A DNA stretch of 58,558 nt, taken from the IMG/VR virus record IMGVR_UViG_3300047550_005955, positions 1-58,558 of that record, one strand, 5' to 3'. Shown piece by piece: positions 7,637-16,313 of the stretch. The notes under the pieces are model-generated. The model searched no databases and was not told the DNA's origin. It saw only the letters and a list, made by a program, of their open reading frames with translations. The position numbers and the translations under genes were made by a program. The stretch's first letter is position 1, and each line of letters opens with the position of its first letter. Source of the stretch: a virus.

Positions 7637-9370
7637 ATGTCTTATAATCCAAGAATAAAAAATATATCAGGTGGAACTGTAGATATATCTGGCTCATTAG
7701 CAGCGACAAATGTTTCTACATATGTGAGCGCATCAAATGCCAATATAGCAACTGTTGTTGCAAACAGTATAAGCGCTTCAACGGTTGATTCCGGAACTTC
7801 TTTAGATATAACACTAAAATCAGTTAAATCTTCGATCAGAAAAGTTACTTCCGGTACCAGCGTGCAAACTACTGATAGCGTTATATTGGTTGATGCAGCA
7901 AGTGGAAGTGTGGGTTTAACTCTTCCATCTGCCTCCCTTGTTCCCGGACAAAGATTTACTGTGAAAAAAGTTGATTCTACTGGCAATATCGTGTCGATAT
8001 ATCCACAAAAATCATCTTCGTCTTCTTCTTATTATGAAACAGATATATTATCTGGAAGTTTAGCCGTCACCAGTGGTGACGGCTTTGGTTATTCTGTGTC
8101 CTTAAATGATACTGGAGACAAAATGGCTGTTGGAGCATATCAGGACGAGAGCACTGGTCGTGTTTATGTTTTTTCTATAATAAATAATATTTGGATACAA
8201 GAAAAAATACTTAGCGGCTCCTTGTCCACTAGTGATGATATGTTTGGATATAAAGTTCTTATGAATCCTAGTGGCAACACAATATTTGTGGGTGTTCCAT
8301 TTGACGAAAAAGCACTGGTATCATCAACAGGGTTGGTGTATGTTTTTACGAGTGGCAGTTTCGGTTGGACCGAAACTGCGGTGTTGAGTGGTTCGCGCGC
8401 AATTGATGCTAGCGATAGTTTTGGATACTCTATTTCTCTTAATTCCTCTGGCAATCGATTGGTTGTCGGCGCCCTTACTGACGATCGTGCATCTGGCGGA
8501 ACAGATTGCGGATTAGCGTATGTTTTTTCTAGTGGAAGCGGCGGATGGATTGAGACCGCAATATTAAGCGGCACTTTGGCGTCCGGATCCGGTGATTATT
8601 TTGGATTTTCTGTTTCGATTAACTCAAATGGAGATAGAGTGGTAGTCGGCGCGCGCCAAGATGAAAGAAGTAGCCAAGTAACTACCCGTAACGAAGGATT
8701 GGCCTATGTGTTTGTCAGTTCTAGTGGCGGATGGTCTCAAGATGCTATATTGAGCGGCACACTTGCAACAGATGCGAATGATTATTTTGGTTGTGCAGTA
8801 TCTATTAACTCTGTTGGCGATCGATTGGTTGTTGGTGCCTTGCAGGATGAAAGATCTGGTGGTGCTGCCTCCAGTGGACTTGCTTATGTTTATAATAGCG
8901 GAAGTACCGGCTGGACGCAAAACGGAATATTGAGCGGGACTTTAGCAACTGGATCGGCTGATTATTTCGGATATTCCGTTCTTATGAATTCAAGCGGCAA
9001 TAAAATAATCATAGGAGCACAGTCAGACGAAATACCAAGTGCATCAGCCGCATATCAAAACTCTGGTCTTGTTTATGTTTTCACTAGTGGAAGTTCTGGG
9101 TGGTTTCAGAGCGATATATTGAGTGGAAGCGGTATTCAAGTATCTGATTATTTTGGCTCATCTCTTGCCATCAATTCTAGTGGAGATAAAATTATTATTG
9201 GATCCTATGAAGACGAACCACTTACTGCATCAAATGCTGCTAGTTGGGGGACAGTTTATGTCTTTTCGCAAGTACAAACAGTTGACAGCGCTGGAAAAAA
9301 ATCACTATCTTCTCAAAACGAATCAGTAACGGTCATTAGCGATGGAACCGGAAGTTGGAGTATAATATGA
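7637..9370 (+). CDS. Knob protein with an inserted seven-bladed FG-GAP-type propeller
   Basis: A 577-aa protein with AGGAG before ATG 7637. Residues 1-130 match the 9367 protein: the MSYNPRIKN start, an IRKV segment, then VILVDAASGSVGLTLP and FTVKKVDSTGN. The knob is then interrupted. Residues ~135-545 are seven repeats of ~58 residues, each with (D/S)YFGYSVSINSSGD, (V/I)(V/I)(V/I)GA..D(E/D), a (V/A)YVF strand and a W before an ILSG spacer, as in FG-GAP/integrin-alpha-like propellers. The knob resumes with TVISDGTGSWSII. Seven blades would close one propeller. Probably a surface adhesin displaying the propeller from a loop. Confidence 0.75.
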   Translation: MSYNPRIKNISGGTVDISGSLAATNVSTYVSASNANIATVVANSISASTVDSGTSLDITLKSVKSSIRKVTSGTSVQTTDSVILVDAASGSVGLTLPSASLVPGQRFTVKKVDSTGNIVSIYPQKSSSSSSYYETDILSGSLAVTSGDGFGYSVSLNDTGDKMAVGAYQDESTGRVYVFSIINNIWIQEKILSGSLSTSDDMFGYKVLMNPSGNTIFVGVPFDEKALVSSTGLVYVFTSGSFGWTETAVLSGSRAIDASDSFGYSISLNSSGNRLVVGALTDDRASGGTDCGLAYVFSSGSGGWIETAILSGTLASGSGDYFGFSVSINSNGDRVVVGARQDERSSQVTTRNEGLAYVFVSSSGGWSQDAILSGTLATDANDYFGCAVSINSVGDRLVVGALQDERSGGAASSGLAYVYNSGSTGWTQNGILSGTLATGSADYFGYSVLMNSSGNKIIIGAQSDEIPSASAAYQNSGLVYVFTSGSSGWFQSDILSGSGIQVSDYFGSSLAINSSGDKIIIGSYEDEPLTASNAASWGTVYVFSQVQTVDSAGKKSLSSQNESVTVISDGTGSWSII

Positions 9371-9837
9371 CTTACAATCCAAGAATAAAAAACTCAGATA
9401 ATGGAACGGTAAGAGTATCAGGTAGTGTTGCTGTTAATAAAACAGGAACAAATATAAGTTGCAGTAACTTGACTGTAGATAACTCTTTAACTTTTTCTAA
9501 TGCAACTGGTAGTACTGGAAAACTATCTATATCTTCTTTTTCCGGAATAAAAACTCCAATAAGAAAAGTATCTGATAATACAAATATAAGTACCGATGAC
9601 TATGTTTTGCTGGTTAATGCTGGTAGCAAAACAATAAACATATCACTTCCTTCCTCATCTCAAGTTCCGGGGCAGTATTTTGTTGTCAAAAAAACAGATT
9701 CTAGTAATAACAATGTGATAATATCTGGTTCCTCAATAAGTGAAAAAATAGATGGGTCAAATGGACAAAGTTTGAAAACAAAAAATGAAACAATAAGACT
9801 TGTTAGTGATGGAAGTGGGAGTTGGAGCATAATATGA
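9367..9837 (+). CDS. Knob-domain structural protein
   Basis: A 156-aa protein. ATG 9367 overlaps the previous TGA (ATGA), and its product MTYNPRIKN aligns with the starts of both neighbours, so this start is preferred over an in-frame ATG 12 bases upstream. It has the short shaft plus the knob (YVLLVNAGSKTINISLP, YFVVKKTDSSNN, LVSDGSGSWSII) without insertion, so it shows what the 7637 knob looked like before the propeller. Translation is probably coupled to both neighbours. Likely a virion surface protein. Confidence 0.65.
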   Translation: MTYNPRIKNSDNGTVRVSGSVAVNKTGTNISCSNLTVDNSLTFSNATGSTGKLSISSFSGIKTPIRKVSDNTNISTDDYVLLVNAGSKTINISLPSSSQVPGQYFVVKKTDSSNNNVIISGSSISEKIDGSNGQSLKTKNETIRLVSDGSGSWSII

Positions 9838-10307
9838 CCTATAATCCAAGAATAACAAATCAACAAAGTGGAGTCGTTGCTGTATCTGGAAACATAGTAG
9901 TTGAGGGAGGTGGCTTGATAACTGCCAGCAATCTAACTTGTGATTCTGTAACTTCATCTAATGCTGTTGGCGGAAACCTTAAAATATCTTCTTATGATTA
10001 CGAACGAACAGTTCCAATAAAAGCGGGTGTTATAAAAACATCTACAAACCTAACATTGACATCCCAGCATCATACAATATTGGTTGAACCATCGTCTGCT
10101 AATGTTACAATAACTTTGCCGACCGCCGCAGATCATGTAGGGAGAAACTATGTTATCAAAAAAAATATTTCTTCTTCGTTTAATGTAACAGTAACAGCAT
10201 CCTTGGCAGCAAATGATATAGATACATCTTCTTCTGTTTCGCTATCTTCTTCTTATCAAACAGTTAGATTAATCAGCGATGGAACTGGTAGTTGGTACAT
10301 TATTTAA
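9834..10307 (+). CDS. Knob-domain structural protein
   Basis: A 157-aa paralogue of the 9367 protein, again starting with ATG inside the previous ATGA stop (9834). It begins MTYNPRITN, has a short beta shaft, then HHTILVEPSSANVTITLP, YVIKKNISSS and the terminal SDGTGSWYII. It is the third in a row of stop-start coupled knob proteins (7637, 9367, 9834), which suggests they are made in fixed ratio and may assemble together. Confidence 0.65.
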   Translation: MTYNPRITNQQSGVVAVSGNIVVEGGGLITASNLTCDSVTSSNAVGGNLKISSYDYERTVPIKAGVIKTSTNLTLTSQHHTILVEPSSANVTITLPTAADHVGRNYVIKKNISSSFNVTVTASLAANDIDTSSSVSLSSSYQTVRLISDGTGSWYII

Positions 10308-10339
10308 CAAAATAGAAAGTACGATATATTCTACCTAAA

Positions 10340-10855
10340 ATGATCTTGGGTTTAGATATAAGCACCAGCATAACTGGATATACTATTTTGGATGACAATG
10401 GTGTTGTCGTTGAGTGTGATCATATTGATTTAAAAAACTTTGAAGATACATTTAGCAAAGCAGAGAATGTTGATCTTAAGTTAAATCTACTTTTCCAAAA
10501 ATATAAGATAGAAAGTGTTTGGATAGAAGAAAGTCTACAAATGTTTTCTATGGGCAAGAGTAGCGCTAAAACAATTGCTACACTAACTAAGTTTAATGGC
10601 ATAGTTAGTTGGGTGATATACGATCGCTTTAGTATTGTTCCAAAGTATATACCATCTATTTCCGCAAGAAAGTTGTGCGGCATTAAAATGGAAAAAGGCA
10701 AAAAAGGCAAGGAATGTGTAATGGAACACATGGGAAAAAATGAAAAATGGTTCCAAATAGAGTATACAAAAAAAGATAATATAAAGCCATATTGTTATGA
10801 TCGTGCCGACAGTTGGGTTATAGCAATGGCTGGTCATTTAAAAACAGCAAAATAA
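10340..10855 (+). CDS. RuvC-like Holliday junction resolvase
   Basis: A 171-aa RNase H-fold nuclease. The N-terminus ILGLDISTSITGY gives the first catalytic Asp (residue 5), VWIEESL gives the Glu, and the C-terminal YDRADSWVIA supplies the final acidic residues, the usual RuvC order. Its role would be to cut branched DNA before packaging, the job done in T4 by endonuclease VII (gp49), which is unrelated. It is followed by the primase gene. No strong Shine-Dalgarno is visible. Confidence 0.75.
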   Translation: MILGLDISTSITGYTILDDNGVVVECDHIDLKNFEDTFSKAENVDLKLNLLFQKYKIESVWIEESLQMFSMGKSSAKTIATLTKFNGIVSWVIYDRFSIVPKYIPSISARKLCGIKMEKGKKGKECVMEHMGKNEKWFQIEYTKKDNIKPYCYDRADSWVIAMAGHLKTAK

Positions 10856-10896
10856 AGTAACTTGCAAGTTCATATCTGCCGTGATAGCGTTAGTTG

Positions 10897-11835
10897 ATGT
10901 TCGACAACCAAAAAGAAGAAATACTAAAAGACATCTTGGGAAATCCCCAGCACTCCGGTGAAGAGGTTCTTTTCTTCTGCAGAAAATGCAATCATCACAA
11001 GCCAAAACTAAGCGTAAATGTTCGTAAAAACTGTTTTAAATGTTGGGTTTGTAACTTTACCGGTACAAACTTGACGCGTCTTGTACGACGCTATGGAACT
11101 TATCGACACAAACAAGAATGGGCGAAGTATGATGATAAAGTAGACTTATCAGAAGGATCCTTTGTTGATACACTTTTTACAAAACAAGAAAGGGAACAAG
11201 TAAGCCTTTCTCTCCCAAAAGAGTTTATAACACTAACTGGAAAGCATAATCCACTATCTAATATACCGCTGCGATACTTGTATGAGCGCGGATTAAAAAG
11301 AGAAGATATATTAAAGTGGAAAATAGGTTATTGTCCTGATGGTGAATATGCTGGACGAATAGTGGTTCCAAGTTTTAATCTTGAAGGAAAAATAAATTAT
11401 TTTATTGCCCGATCATATCGGGACGATTGGATGAAATATAAAAATCCACCACTACATAAAAACTCAATTATCTTTAATGAACTATATGTTGATTGGTGCA
11501 GCGATGTTGTATTGACGGAAGGTGTGTTTGATGCTATTGTAGCAGGCAACGCAATACCGCTTCTCGGTTCAACACTTCCGGAGACAAGTAGATTGTTTCA
11601 AGAAATAGCAAAACACGATACTCCTATTTATATTGCTCTTGATCCGGACGCAGAAAAGAAAGCAAAACACTTGATTAACGACATGCTACATTACGGTATT
11701 GAACTCTATAAAATAGATGTAAGAGGCTTTCAGGATGTTGGTAGCATGAACAGGGAAGAGTTCTTAAAAAGAAAAAGTGCCTCTCTTCCTATGACGCCAG
11801 ACAATTTATTTAAATATCAATTACAGGGAATATAA
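10897..11835 (+). CDS. DnaG-type DNA primase (T4 gp61-like)
   Basis: A 312-aa protein; ATG 10897 is preferred over TTG 10894. An N-terminal zinc ribbon has Cys28-x2-Cys31 and Cys49-x2-Cys52. A TOPRIM domain follows, with the acidic motif LTEGVFDAIVAG near residue 205 and the metal-binding IALDPDAEKKA. It would make RNA primers for the lagging strand with a phage helicase not in this window. The stop overlaps the next start by one base (TAATG), so it is probably coupled to the recombination gene. The ribosome site is weak. Confidence 0.85.
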   Translation: MFDNQKEEILKDILGNPQHSGEEVLFFCRKCNHHKPKLSVNVRKNCFKCWVCNFTGTNLTRLVRRYGTYRHKQEWAKYDDKVDLSEGSFVDTLFTKQEREQVSLSLPKEFITLTGKHNPLSNIPLRYLYERGLKREDILKWKIGYCPDGEYAGRIVVPSFNLEGKINYFIARSYRDDWMKYKNPPLHKNSIIFNELYVDWCSDVVLTEGVFDAIVAGNAIPLLGSTLPETSRLFQEIAKHDTPIYIALDPDAEKKAKHLINDMLHYGIELYKIDVRGFQDVGSMNREEFLKRKSASLPMTPDNLFKYQLQGI

Positions 11836-14800
11836 TGATTAAACTCGCACATTTAGCGGACACACATATCCGCAACTTAAAATATCACGAAGAATACGAA
11901 ACTGTATTCAAGCAGATTTATAAAACTCTTGAAGAAGAAAAGCCAGATTACATAATCCACTGTGGGGATATAGCACACACAAAAACACAAATCTCACCAG
12001 AGTTTGTTGAAATGACTGCGCGGTTCTTGGAAAACTTATCCAAGATTGCTCCACTACATATTATTCTTGGAAACCATGACGGAAACTTAAAAAATAGTTC
12101 TCGTCAGGACAGTATTTCGCCTATTGTTAATGCGTTGAATAATAAAAATATTGTCCTTCATAAAGGTTCTGGAGAAAAAATAATTCAGGATGGATTAACA
12201 TTTAATGTTCTTTCTATCTTTGACGAAGAAAACTGGAAAAAGCCAACAAATCAAGACTGGATAAATATTGCTCTTTATCACGGAGCAATTGCTGGTGTAT
12301 CAACAGATATTGGCTATACGATGGAGCATTCAGATCATGACCTTTCTATTTTTTCTGGTTTCGATTATGCTCTTCTTGGAGATATTCATAAAACTAATCA
12401 GATTGTTGATACAGAAGGTCGTGTTCGCTACCCTGGATCAACTATCCAACAAAACCACGGCGAAACAGACGACAAAGGATTCCTAATTTGGGAAATTGAA
12501 GATAAAAATATTTTTAATGTCAGACACTTTGTTGTTCCTAATCCTCGCCCATTTATCACAATTAAATTGGACGAGTTCGGCAAGTTTGACGAGAGCATAC
12601 AGATAAAAGAAGGTGCGCGCGTTCGTGTAATGAGCGAGCACAATCTTGCCGTTCAGGATATTCGTAAGGCAACAGATGTTATTAAGGTAAAGTATAATCC
12701 AGAAAGCATCACGTTCTTAAACAAGGCAACAGAGCGCATCGATATTTCTGAAACATTGCAGAGAGTAAATGTAGAAGATTTGCGAAATCTTGCTACACAA
12801 GAAAAACTTATTACAGAATATCTTAAAGACTTTAATCCAACACAAGAAGTATTAACAAAGGTCTTTGAACTAAATAAAAAATATAACACTCTTGTCGAGG
12901 AAAACGAAGAAGTTTCCCGCAATGTTCGTTGGTCCCTAAAATCTCTTAAATGGGATCACTTATTTAACTATGGAAAAAATAACGTTATCAACTTTGCCGA
13001 TCTAAACGGTGTTGTTGGTATATTTGGCAAAAACTTTTCTGGCAAATCTAGCATTATTGATTCTCTGCTTTGGACAATGCAGAACTCAACAAGTAAAAAT
13101 GTTCGTAAAAATCTAAACATAATAAATCAAAATCAGCAAAGTTGTTCGGCAGAAGCAGAAATAGTTGTAAACAATAAACAATACTTGATTGAGCGCAGCG
13201 CCGAAAAATATACAAAGAAGTTAAACGGCGAAGAAACGGCAGAAGCCAAAACTGATGTTTGGTTTTCATCTTGCGAAATAGATCAACCTGAAGATTGCCG
13301 TAACTTTGAGCGCGGAAATCTAAATGGGCTCGATCGTAATGAAACGGATAAAAATATTCGAAAAGTATTTGGCACACTTGAAGATTTTCTTTTTACATCT
13401 ATGGCTTCACAACTTGGATCTCTTGATTTTATAAACGAAGGATCGACGCGTCGTAAGGAGATTCTTGGTAAGTTTATTGATCTGGATATATTTGCAAAAA
13501 AATATAAAATGGCAAATACCGATTCAACAGATCTAAAGGCTGCTTTAAAGCGCCTTGAAGGAAAAGACTACGATAAAGATATAAACGAAGCACAAGCAAA
13601 GGTCGCAGAACTAAAAGATAAATCACAAGTTCAAAGTTCTGAATGTGAACTAATAAAGGAAGAAACAAAAAAACTATCAGAGCAGATTACAGATATTGAT
13701 GTACAGATTGGTTCGCTTCCGAAAATAGAAGTCGTAGATCTTTATGAAGCAAACAATGCTTTGGAGAAGATAAAACAGGAAATCCAATCTTTTACCGAAA
13801 CAATCGGTAAGAATAATAAGTTTGTCGAGGAAAAGCAGGAGGCGCTCGATAAAGCGGCTAAACTTTTAGAAGAAATAAACATAAAAGAAGTAAGTGGACG
13901 CAAAGAAGCACTTGAAAAGGCAAACAAGGCTTTAGATAAACTTTTGCACGATGTTGTAGATCAGGAAAAAGAACTTAAAAAGGCAAATAAAGAAATAAAA
14001 ATCCTAGAAGAAGTGCCTTGCGGTGATGGGTATTTGACGACTTGCAAGTTCTTGACCAATGCAAACTCTACAAAAGAAAACATTCCAGGAACAGAACTAT
14101 CTATTAACTTGCTAAAGAAGAAAAAAGTTGAACTAGAAAAGGAAATAGAGTCCCTTAATCCAGAAGAAATAGAAAAATCTATTAGTGTTCACAGTGTCCT
14201 TCTCGAAAAACGAAGAAATATGGAGTCTCTTATTTCAGGTAAGCGGCTTGAGACAGAAAAACTAAACAATAAACTTATTCTCTCTTCAGCAAATGCCGAT
14301 AAACTAGAAAAAAATATAGAAGATTATTTCAAGAATGAACAAGTAGCGCTGAAGTTAAAAGATTTGAAGTCTAAAAAGTCTGATTTACTCAATGAAAAGC
14401 AGTCTTTGACAAAAAAACTAACAGATTGCGAAGCAAATATATTAAAAATGCATCGCGAGATAGGTTCTCTTGAACAAAAGGTGCAAACCTTGGAAGAATC
14501 AAAGAGCGAACTGTTTAAGTTGAGAGAAGAATATACCGCGATTGCTATGTTTGAAAAGGCTATGCACAGTAATGGCATTAGTTATGACATAATCCGCAAA
14601 AAACTGCCAGTCATAAACGAAGAAATAGCAAAAATACTTGCTAACGTAGTTAACTTTGAAGTATTTTTTGAGGATGATGGTAAAAAACTAGATATTCTTA
14701 TTAAGCATCCGAAGTACGATCCTCGTCCGATTGAACTTGGTAGTGGTGCCGAAAAGAGTTTGGCTGCTATGGCTATTCGTTTGGCGTTAACCAAGATCAG

Positions 14801-15011
14801 TTCATTACCGATCGGGGATATTATGATCTTAGACGAACCAGCAACCGCGCTTGATGAAGAAAATATGGAAGGTTTTATGAGAATATTAGATATGCTAAAA
14901 AGTCATTTTAAGACTATTATTTTGATTTCTCATCTTCCAGAACTAAAAGATGTTGCTGATGTTCAAATAACTATTGATAATATAGATGGATATGCTTGTG
15001 TGAAAATATAA
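11835..15011 (+). CDS. Fused SbcD-SbcC (gp47-gp46) recombination nuclease
   Basis: A 1058-aa protein joining two proteins that are separate in T4. Residues 1-~340 are an Mre11/SbcD phosphoesterase: LADTH (Asp9, His11), CGD (Asp45), GNHD (79-82). From ~375 it is an SbcC/Rad50 ATPase: Walker A GKNFSGKSS near 398, a long coiled coil with a central CGDGYLTTC turn as a likely hook, and signature ELGSGAEKS with Walker B IMILDEP near 996. It would process DNA ends for recombination-dependent replication with UvsX. The 3' end is followed by a homing endonuclease and then a second copy of its last ~61 codons. Confidence 0.9.
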   Translation: MIKLAHLADTHIRNLKYHEEYETVFKQIYKTLEEEKPDYIIHCGDIAHTKTQISPEFVEMTARFLENLSKIAPLHIILGNHDGNLKNSSRQDSISPIVNALNNKNIVLHKGSGEKIIQDGLTFNVLSIFDEENWKKPTNQDWINIALYHGAIAGVSTDIGYTMEHSDHDLSIFSGFDYALLGDIHKTNQIVDTEGRVRYPGSTIQQNHGETDDKGFLIWEIEDKNIFNVRHFVVPNPRPFITIKLDEFGKFDESIQIKEGARVRVMSEHNLAVQDIRKATDVIKVKYNPESITFLNKATERIDISETLQRVNVEDLRNLATQEKLITEYLKDFNPTQEVLTKVFELNKKYNTLVEENEEVSRNVRWSLKSLKWDHLFNYGKNNVINFADLNGVVGIFGKNFSGKSSIIDSLLWTMQNSTSKNVRKNLNIINQNQQSCSAEAEIVVNNKQYLIERSAEKYTKKLNGEETAEAKTDVWFSSCEIDQPEDCRNFERGNLNGLDRNETDKNIRKVFGTLEDFLFTSMASQLGSLDFINEGSTRRKEILGKFIDLDIFAKKYKMANTDSTDLKAALKRLEGKDYDKDINEAQAKVAELKDKSQVQSSECELIKEETKKLSEQITDIDVQIGSLPKIEVVDLYEANNALEKIKQEIQSFTETIGKNNKFVEEKQEALDKAAKLLEEINIKEVSGRKEALEKANKALDKLLHDVVDQEKELKKANKEIKILEEVPCGDGYLTTCKFLTNANSTKENIPGTELSINLLKKKKVELEKEIESLNPEEIEKSISVHSVLLEKRRNMESLISGKRLETEKLNNKLILSSANADKLEKNIEDYFKNEQVALKLKDLKSKKSDLLNEKQSLTKKLTDCEANILKMHREIGSLEQKVQTLEESKSELFKLREEYTAIAMFEKAMHSNGISYDIIRKKLPVINEEIAKILANVVNFEVFFEDDGKKLDILIKHPKYDPRPIELGSGAEKSLAAMAIRLALTKISSLPIGDIMILDEPATALDEENMEGFMRILDMLKSHFKTIILISHLPELKDVADVQITIDNIDGYACVKI

Positions 15012-15018
15012 AAATAAA

Positions 15019-15063
15019 ATATTTATTTTAGATGAGCCATCTATTTATTGTAGATGAACCTAT
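15019..15063 (+). repeat. Two short degenerate copies of the SbcC Walker B site
   Basis: Bases 15019-15040 read as IFILDEP and 15041-15063 as LFIVDEP(M), in one frame or another, and both match the DNA encoding the SbcC Walker B. The first is 18/20 identical to the sequence at 15787, on the far side of the endonuclease. They look like footprints of homing-site cleavage and repair. Confidence 0.65.
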
Positions 15064-15073
15064 GTGGGTGTCT

Positions 15074-15787
15074 ATGATGATTAGTGGAATATATAAAATA
15101 TTAAATAAAATAAATGGTAAATTTTATATTGGTAGTAGTATTAATATAAAAACCAGATGGTCTAAGCACAAAAGTTTATTAAGAAACAATAAACACGACA
15201 ACGAACATTTACAAAATGCTTGGAATATATATGGTGAAGATAGTTTTGAGTTTATAATATTGTATGAAGTTGAACAATGTCTTTTGTTGCAAGAAGAAGA
15301 AAATATTATAAAAAATTTAAATTGTTGCGATAGACAGATTGGATATAACAAAACAGAAAATACTCTTTGTCCGATGAGAGGAAAGAAGTTGAGCGAAGAA
15401 ACGATCTGCAAACTAAGAGCCGCATCTACAGGGAAAAAACATACCGAAGAAACAAAACACAAGATTAGTCAATCAAATAAAAACAAAGTTGTTTCAGAAG
15501 AAACTAGAAGAAAAATGAGTGATGCTAAAAAAGGAAAAGAAATCTTACACAAAGAAAAACTTGATAATTCAAAAAAAACAAAACAATTTAGAGAAAAAAT
15601 AAGTAAATTTGCAAAAACAAGAACTGGTATTAAAAATCCTAACTCTAGATTAAACTTGCAACAGATAGAGACTATAATGCAAGACTTAGAACAAAATATT
15701 TTAAAAATTCAAGAAATAGCAAACAAATTTAATGTTTCTCGCTCAACAATAAAAAGAATTAAATATAAACAAACTTACGTAGATTGA
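15074..15787 (+). CDS. GIY-YIG homing endonuclease with NUMOD3 repeats
   Basis: A 237-aa free-standing endonuclease. SGIYKI and FYIGSS near the start are the GIY-YIG motifs; R and K follow in KTRWSKHKS, and the catalytic Glu is probably in the LLLQEEEN segment. Two or three NUMOD3 repeats (GKKLSEETICKL, GKKHTEETKHKI) and a C-terminal helix-turn-helix (IANKFNVSRSTIKRI) would bind DNA. The frame is open from ATG 15032, but the extra residues are translated Walker B remnants, so ATG 15074 or 15077 is preferred. The gene is AT-rich compared with SbcC, as expected of a mobile gene. It likely targets phages lacking it at the SbcC Walker B region. Confidence 0.85.
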   Translation: MMISGIYKILNKINGKFYIGSSINIKTRWSKHKSLLRNNKHDNEHLQNAWNIYGEDSFEFIILYEVEQCLLLQEEENIIKNLNCCDRQIGYNKTENTLCPMRGKKLSEETICKLRAASTGKKHTEETKHKISQSNKNKVVSEETRRKMSDAKKGKEILHKEKLDNSKKTKQFREKISKFAKTRTGIKNPNSRLNLQQIETIMQDLEQNILKIQEIANKFNVSRSTIKRIKYKQTYVD

Positions 15788-15978
15788 TATTTATATTAGA
15801 CGAGCCTGCAACTGCTCTTGACGAAGAAAATATGGAAGGATTTGTAAGAATCATTGATATGCTAAAGACACAGTTCAAGACAATCATACTTATTTCTCAC
15901 CTAGCAGAGTTAAAAGATGTTGCTGACGTACAAATAACCATTGATAACGTTGATGGTTATGCACATGTGGAGGCATAA
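15784..15978 (+). pseudogene. Displaced 3' end of the SbcC gene (second copy)
   Basis: Codes for 61 residues from ILDEPATALDEENM to the stop, differing at 9 positions from the C-terminus of the intact SbcC upstream. Many synonymous sites also differ, so this is not a fresh duplication. It lacks any start other than TTG 15784, which overlaps the endonuclease TGA. Its stop abuts the next gene without a gap, as expected for the native gene end. The most likely reading is that it is the original SbcC tail, cut off when the endonuclease arrived with a replacement tail. A small separately translated peptide cannot be excluded. Confidence 0.8.
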
Positions 15979-16215
15979 ATGAATATGGGGAAGATAAAAC
16001 AACAACTATTAGACCGATTGGTCGGAAAAGTGGTCAGCAGAAAACTTCTTGTATGGATAGTTGCTACTGTTGGTGTGCCGCTCCATTTTATTGACGGTGA
16101 TCAGTGGATGCAGATTAGCATTATTTATATCGGATCACAGGCTGTTATAACGGGCATTACTGAATATGTTAGAGCCAGCAAAGGTTTACCGTCACGGGCT
16201 TCCGAAGAGGGATGA
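15979..16215 (+). CDS. Small membrane protein, possible holin
   Basis: A 78-aa protein starting one base after the preceding stop. Two hydrophobic segments (around LLVWIVATVGVPL and ISIIYIGSQAVIT) are separated by a short charged loop, with a basic N-terminus, which fits a class II holin. It is followed by other small membrane genes, which supports a lysis role, but no endolysin is recognised nearby. GAGG lies within the upstream coding end. Confidence 0.5.
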   Translation: MNMGKIKQQLLDRLVGKVVSRKLLVWIVATVGVPLHFIDGDQWMQISIIYIGSQAVITGITEYVRASKGLPSRASEEG

Positions 16216-16313
16216 ATATTCAAGCAGATATTATAGACGTAATCTTAACTTCACTAGGAATAGTGTTTATAATCTCTTATGCATTGGAGATGTTATATGG
16301 TGAAAAGAAATAA
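16212..16313 (+). CDS. 33-aa single-span membrane peptide
   Basis: ATG 16212 overlaps the previous TGA (ATGA) with GAGG just upstream. The product has an acidic start, one hydrophobic helix (VILTSLGIVFIISYALEML) and a basic end (GEKK). It overlaps the start of the next gene by 17 bases in another frame. Tight coupling on both sides and the clean membrane helix support a real gene. It may modulate the neighbouring holin-like protein; this is a guess. Confidence 0.55.
   Translation: MNIQADIIDVILTSLGIVFIISYALEMLYGEKK

Noticed and set aside
10859-10870. Perfect palindrome AACTTGCAAGTT as an operator
   Set aside because: Single occurrence in a short gap with no partner site; chance cannot be excluded.
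15012-15783. A group I intron splitting the SbcC gene
   Set aside because: The upstream SbcC is complete with its own stop codon, the downstream copy repeats rather than continues it, and I could not see a convincing intron core. A covariance search would settle it.
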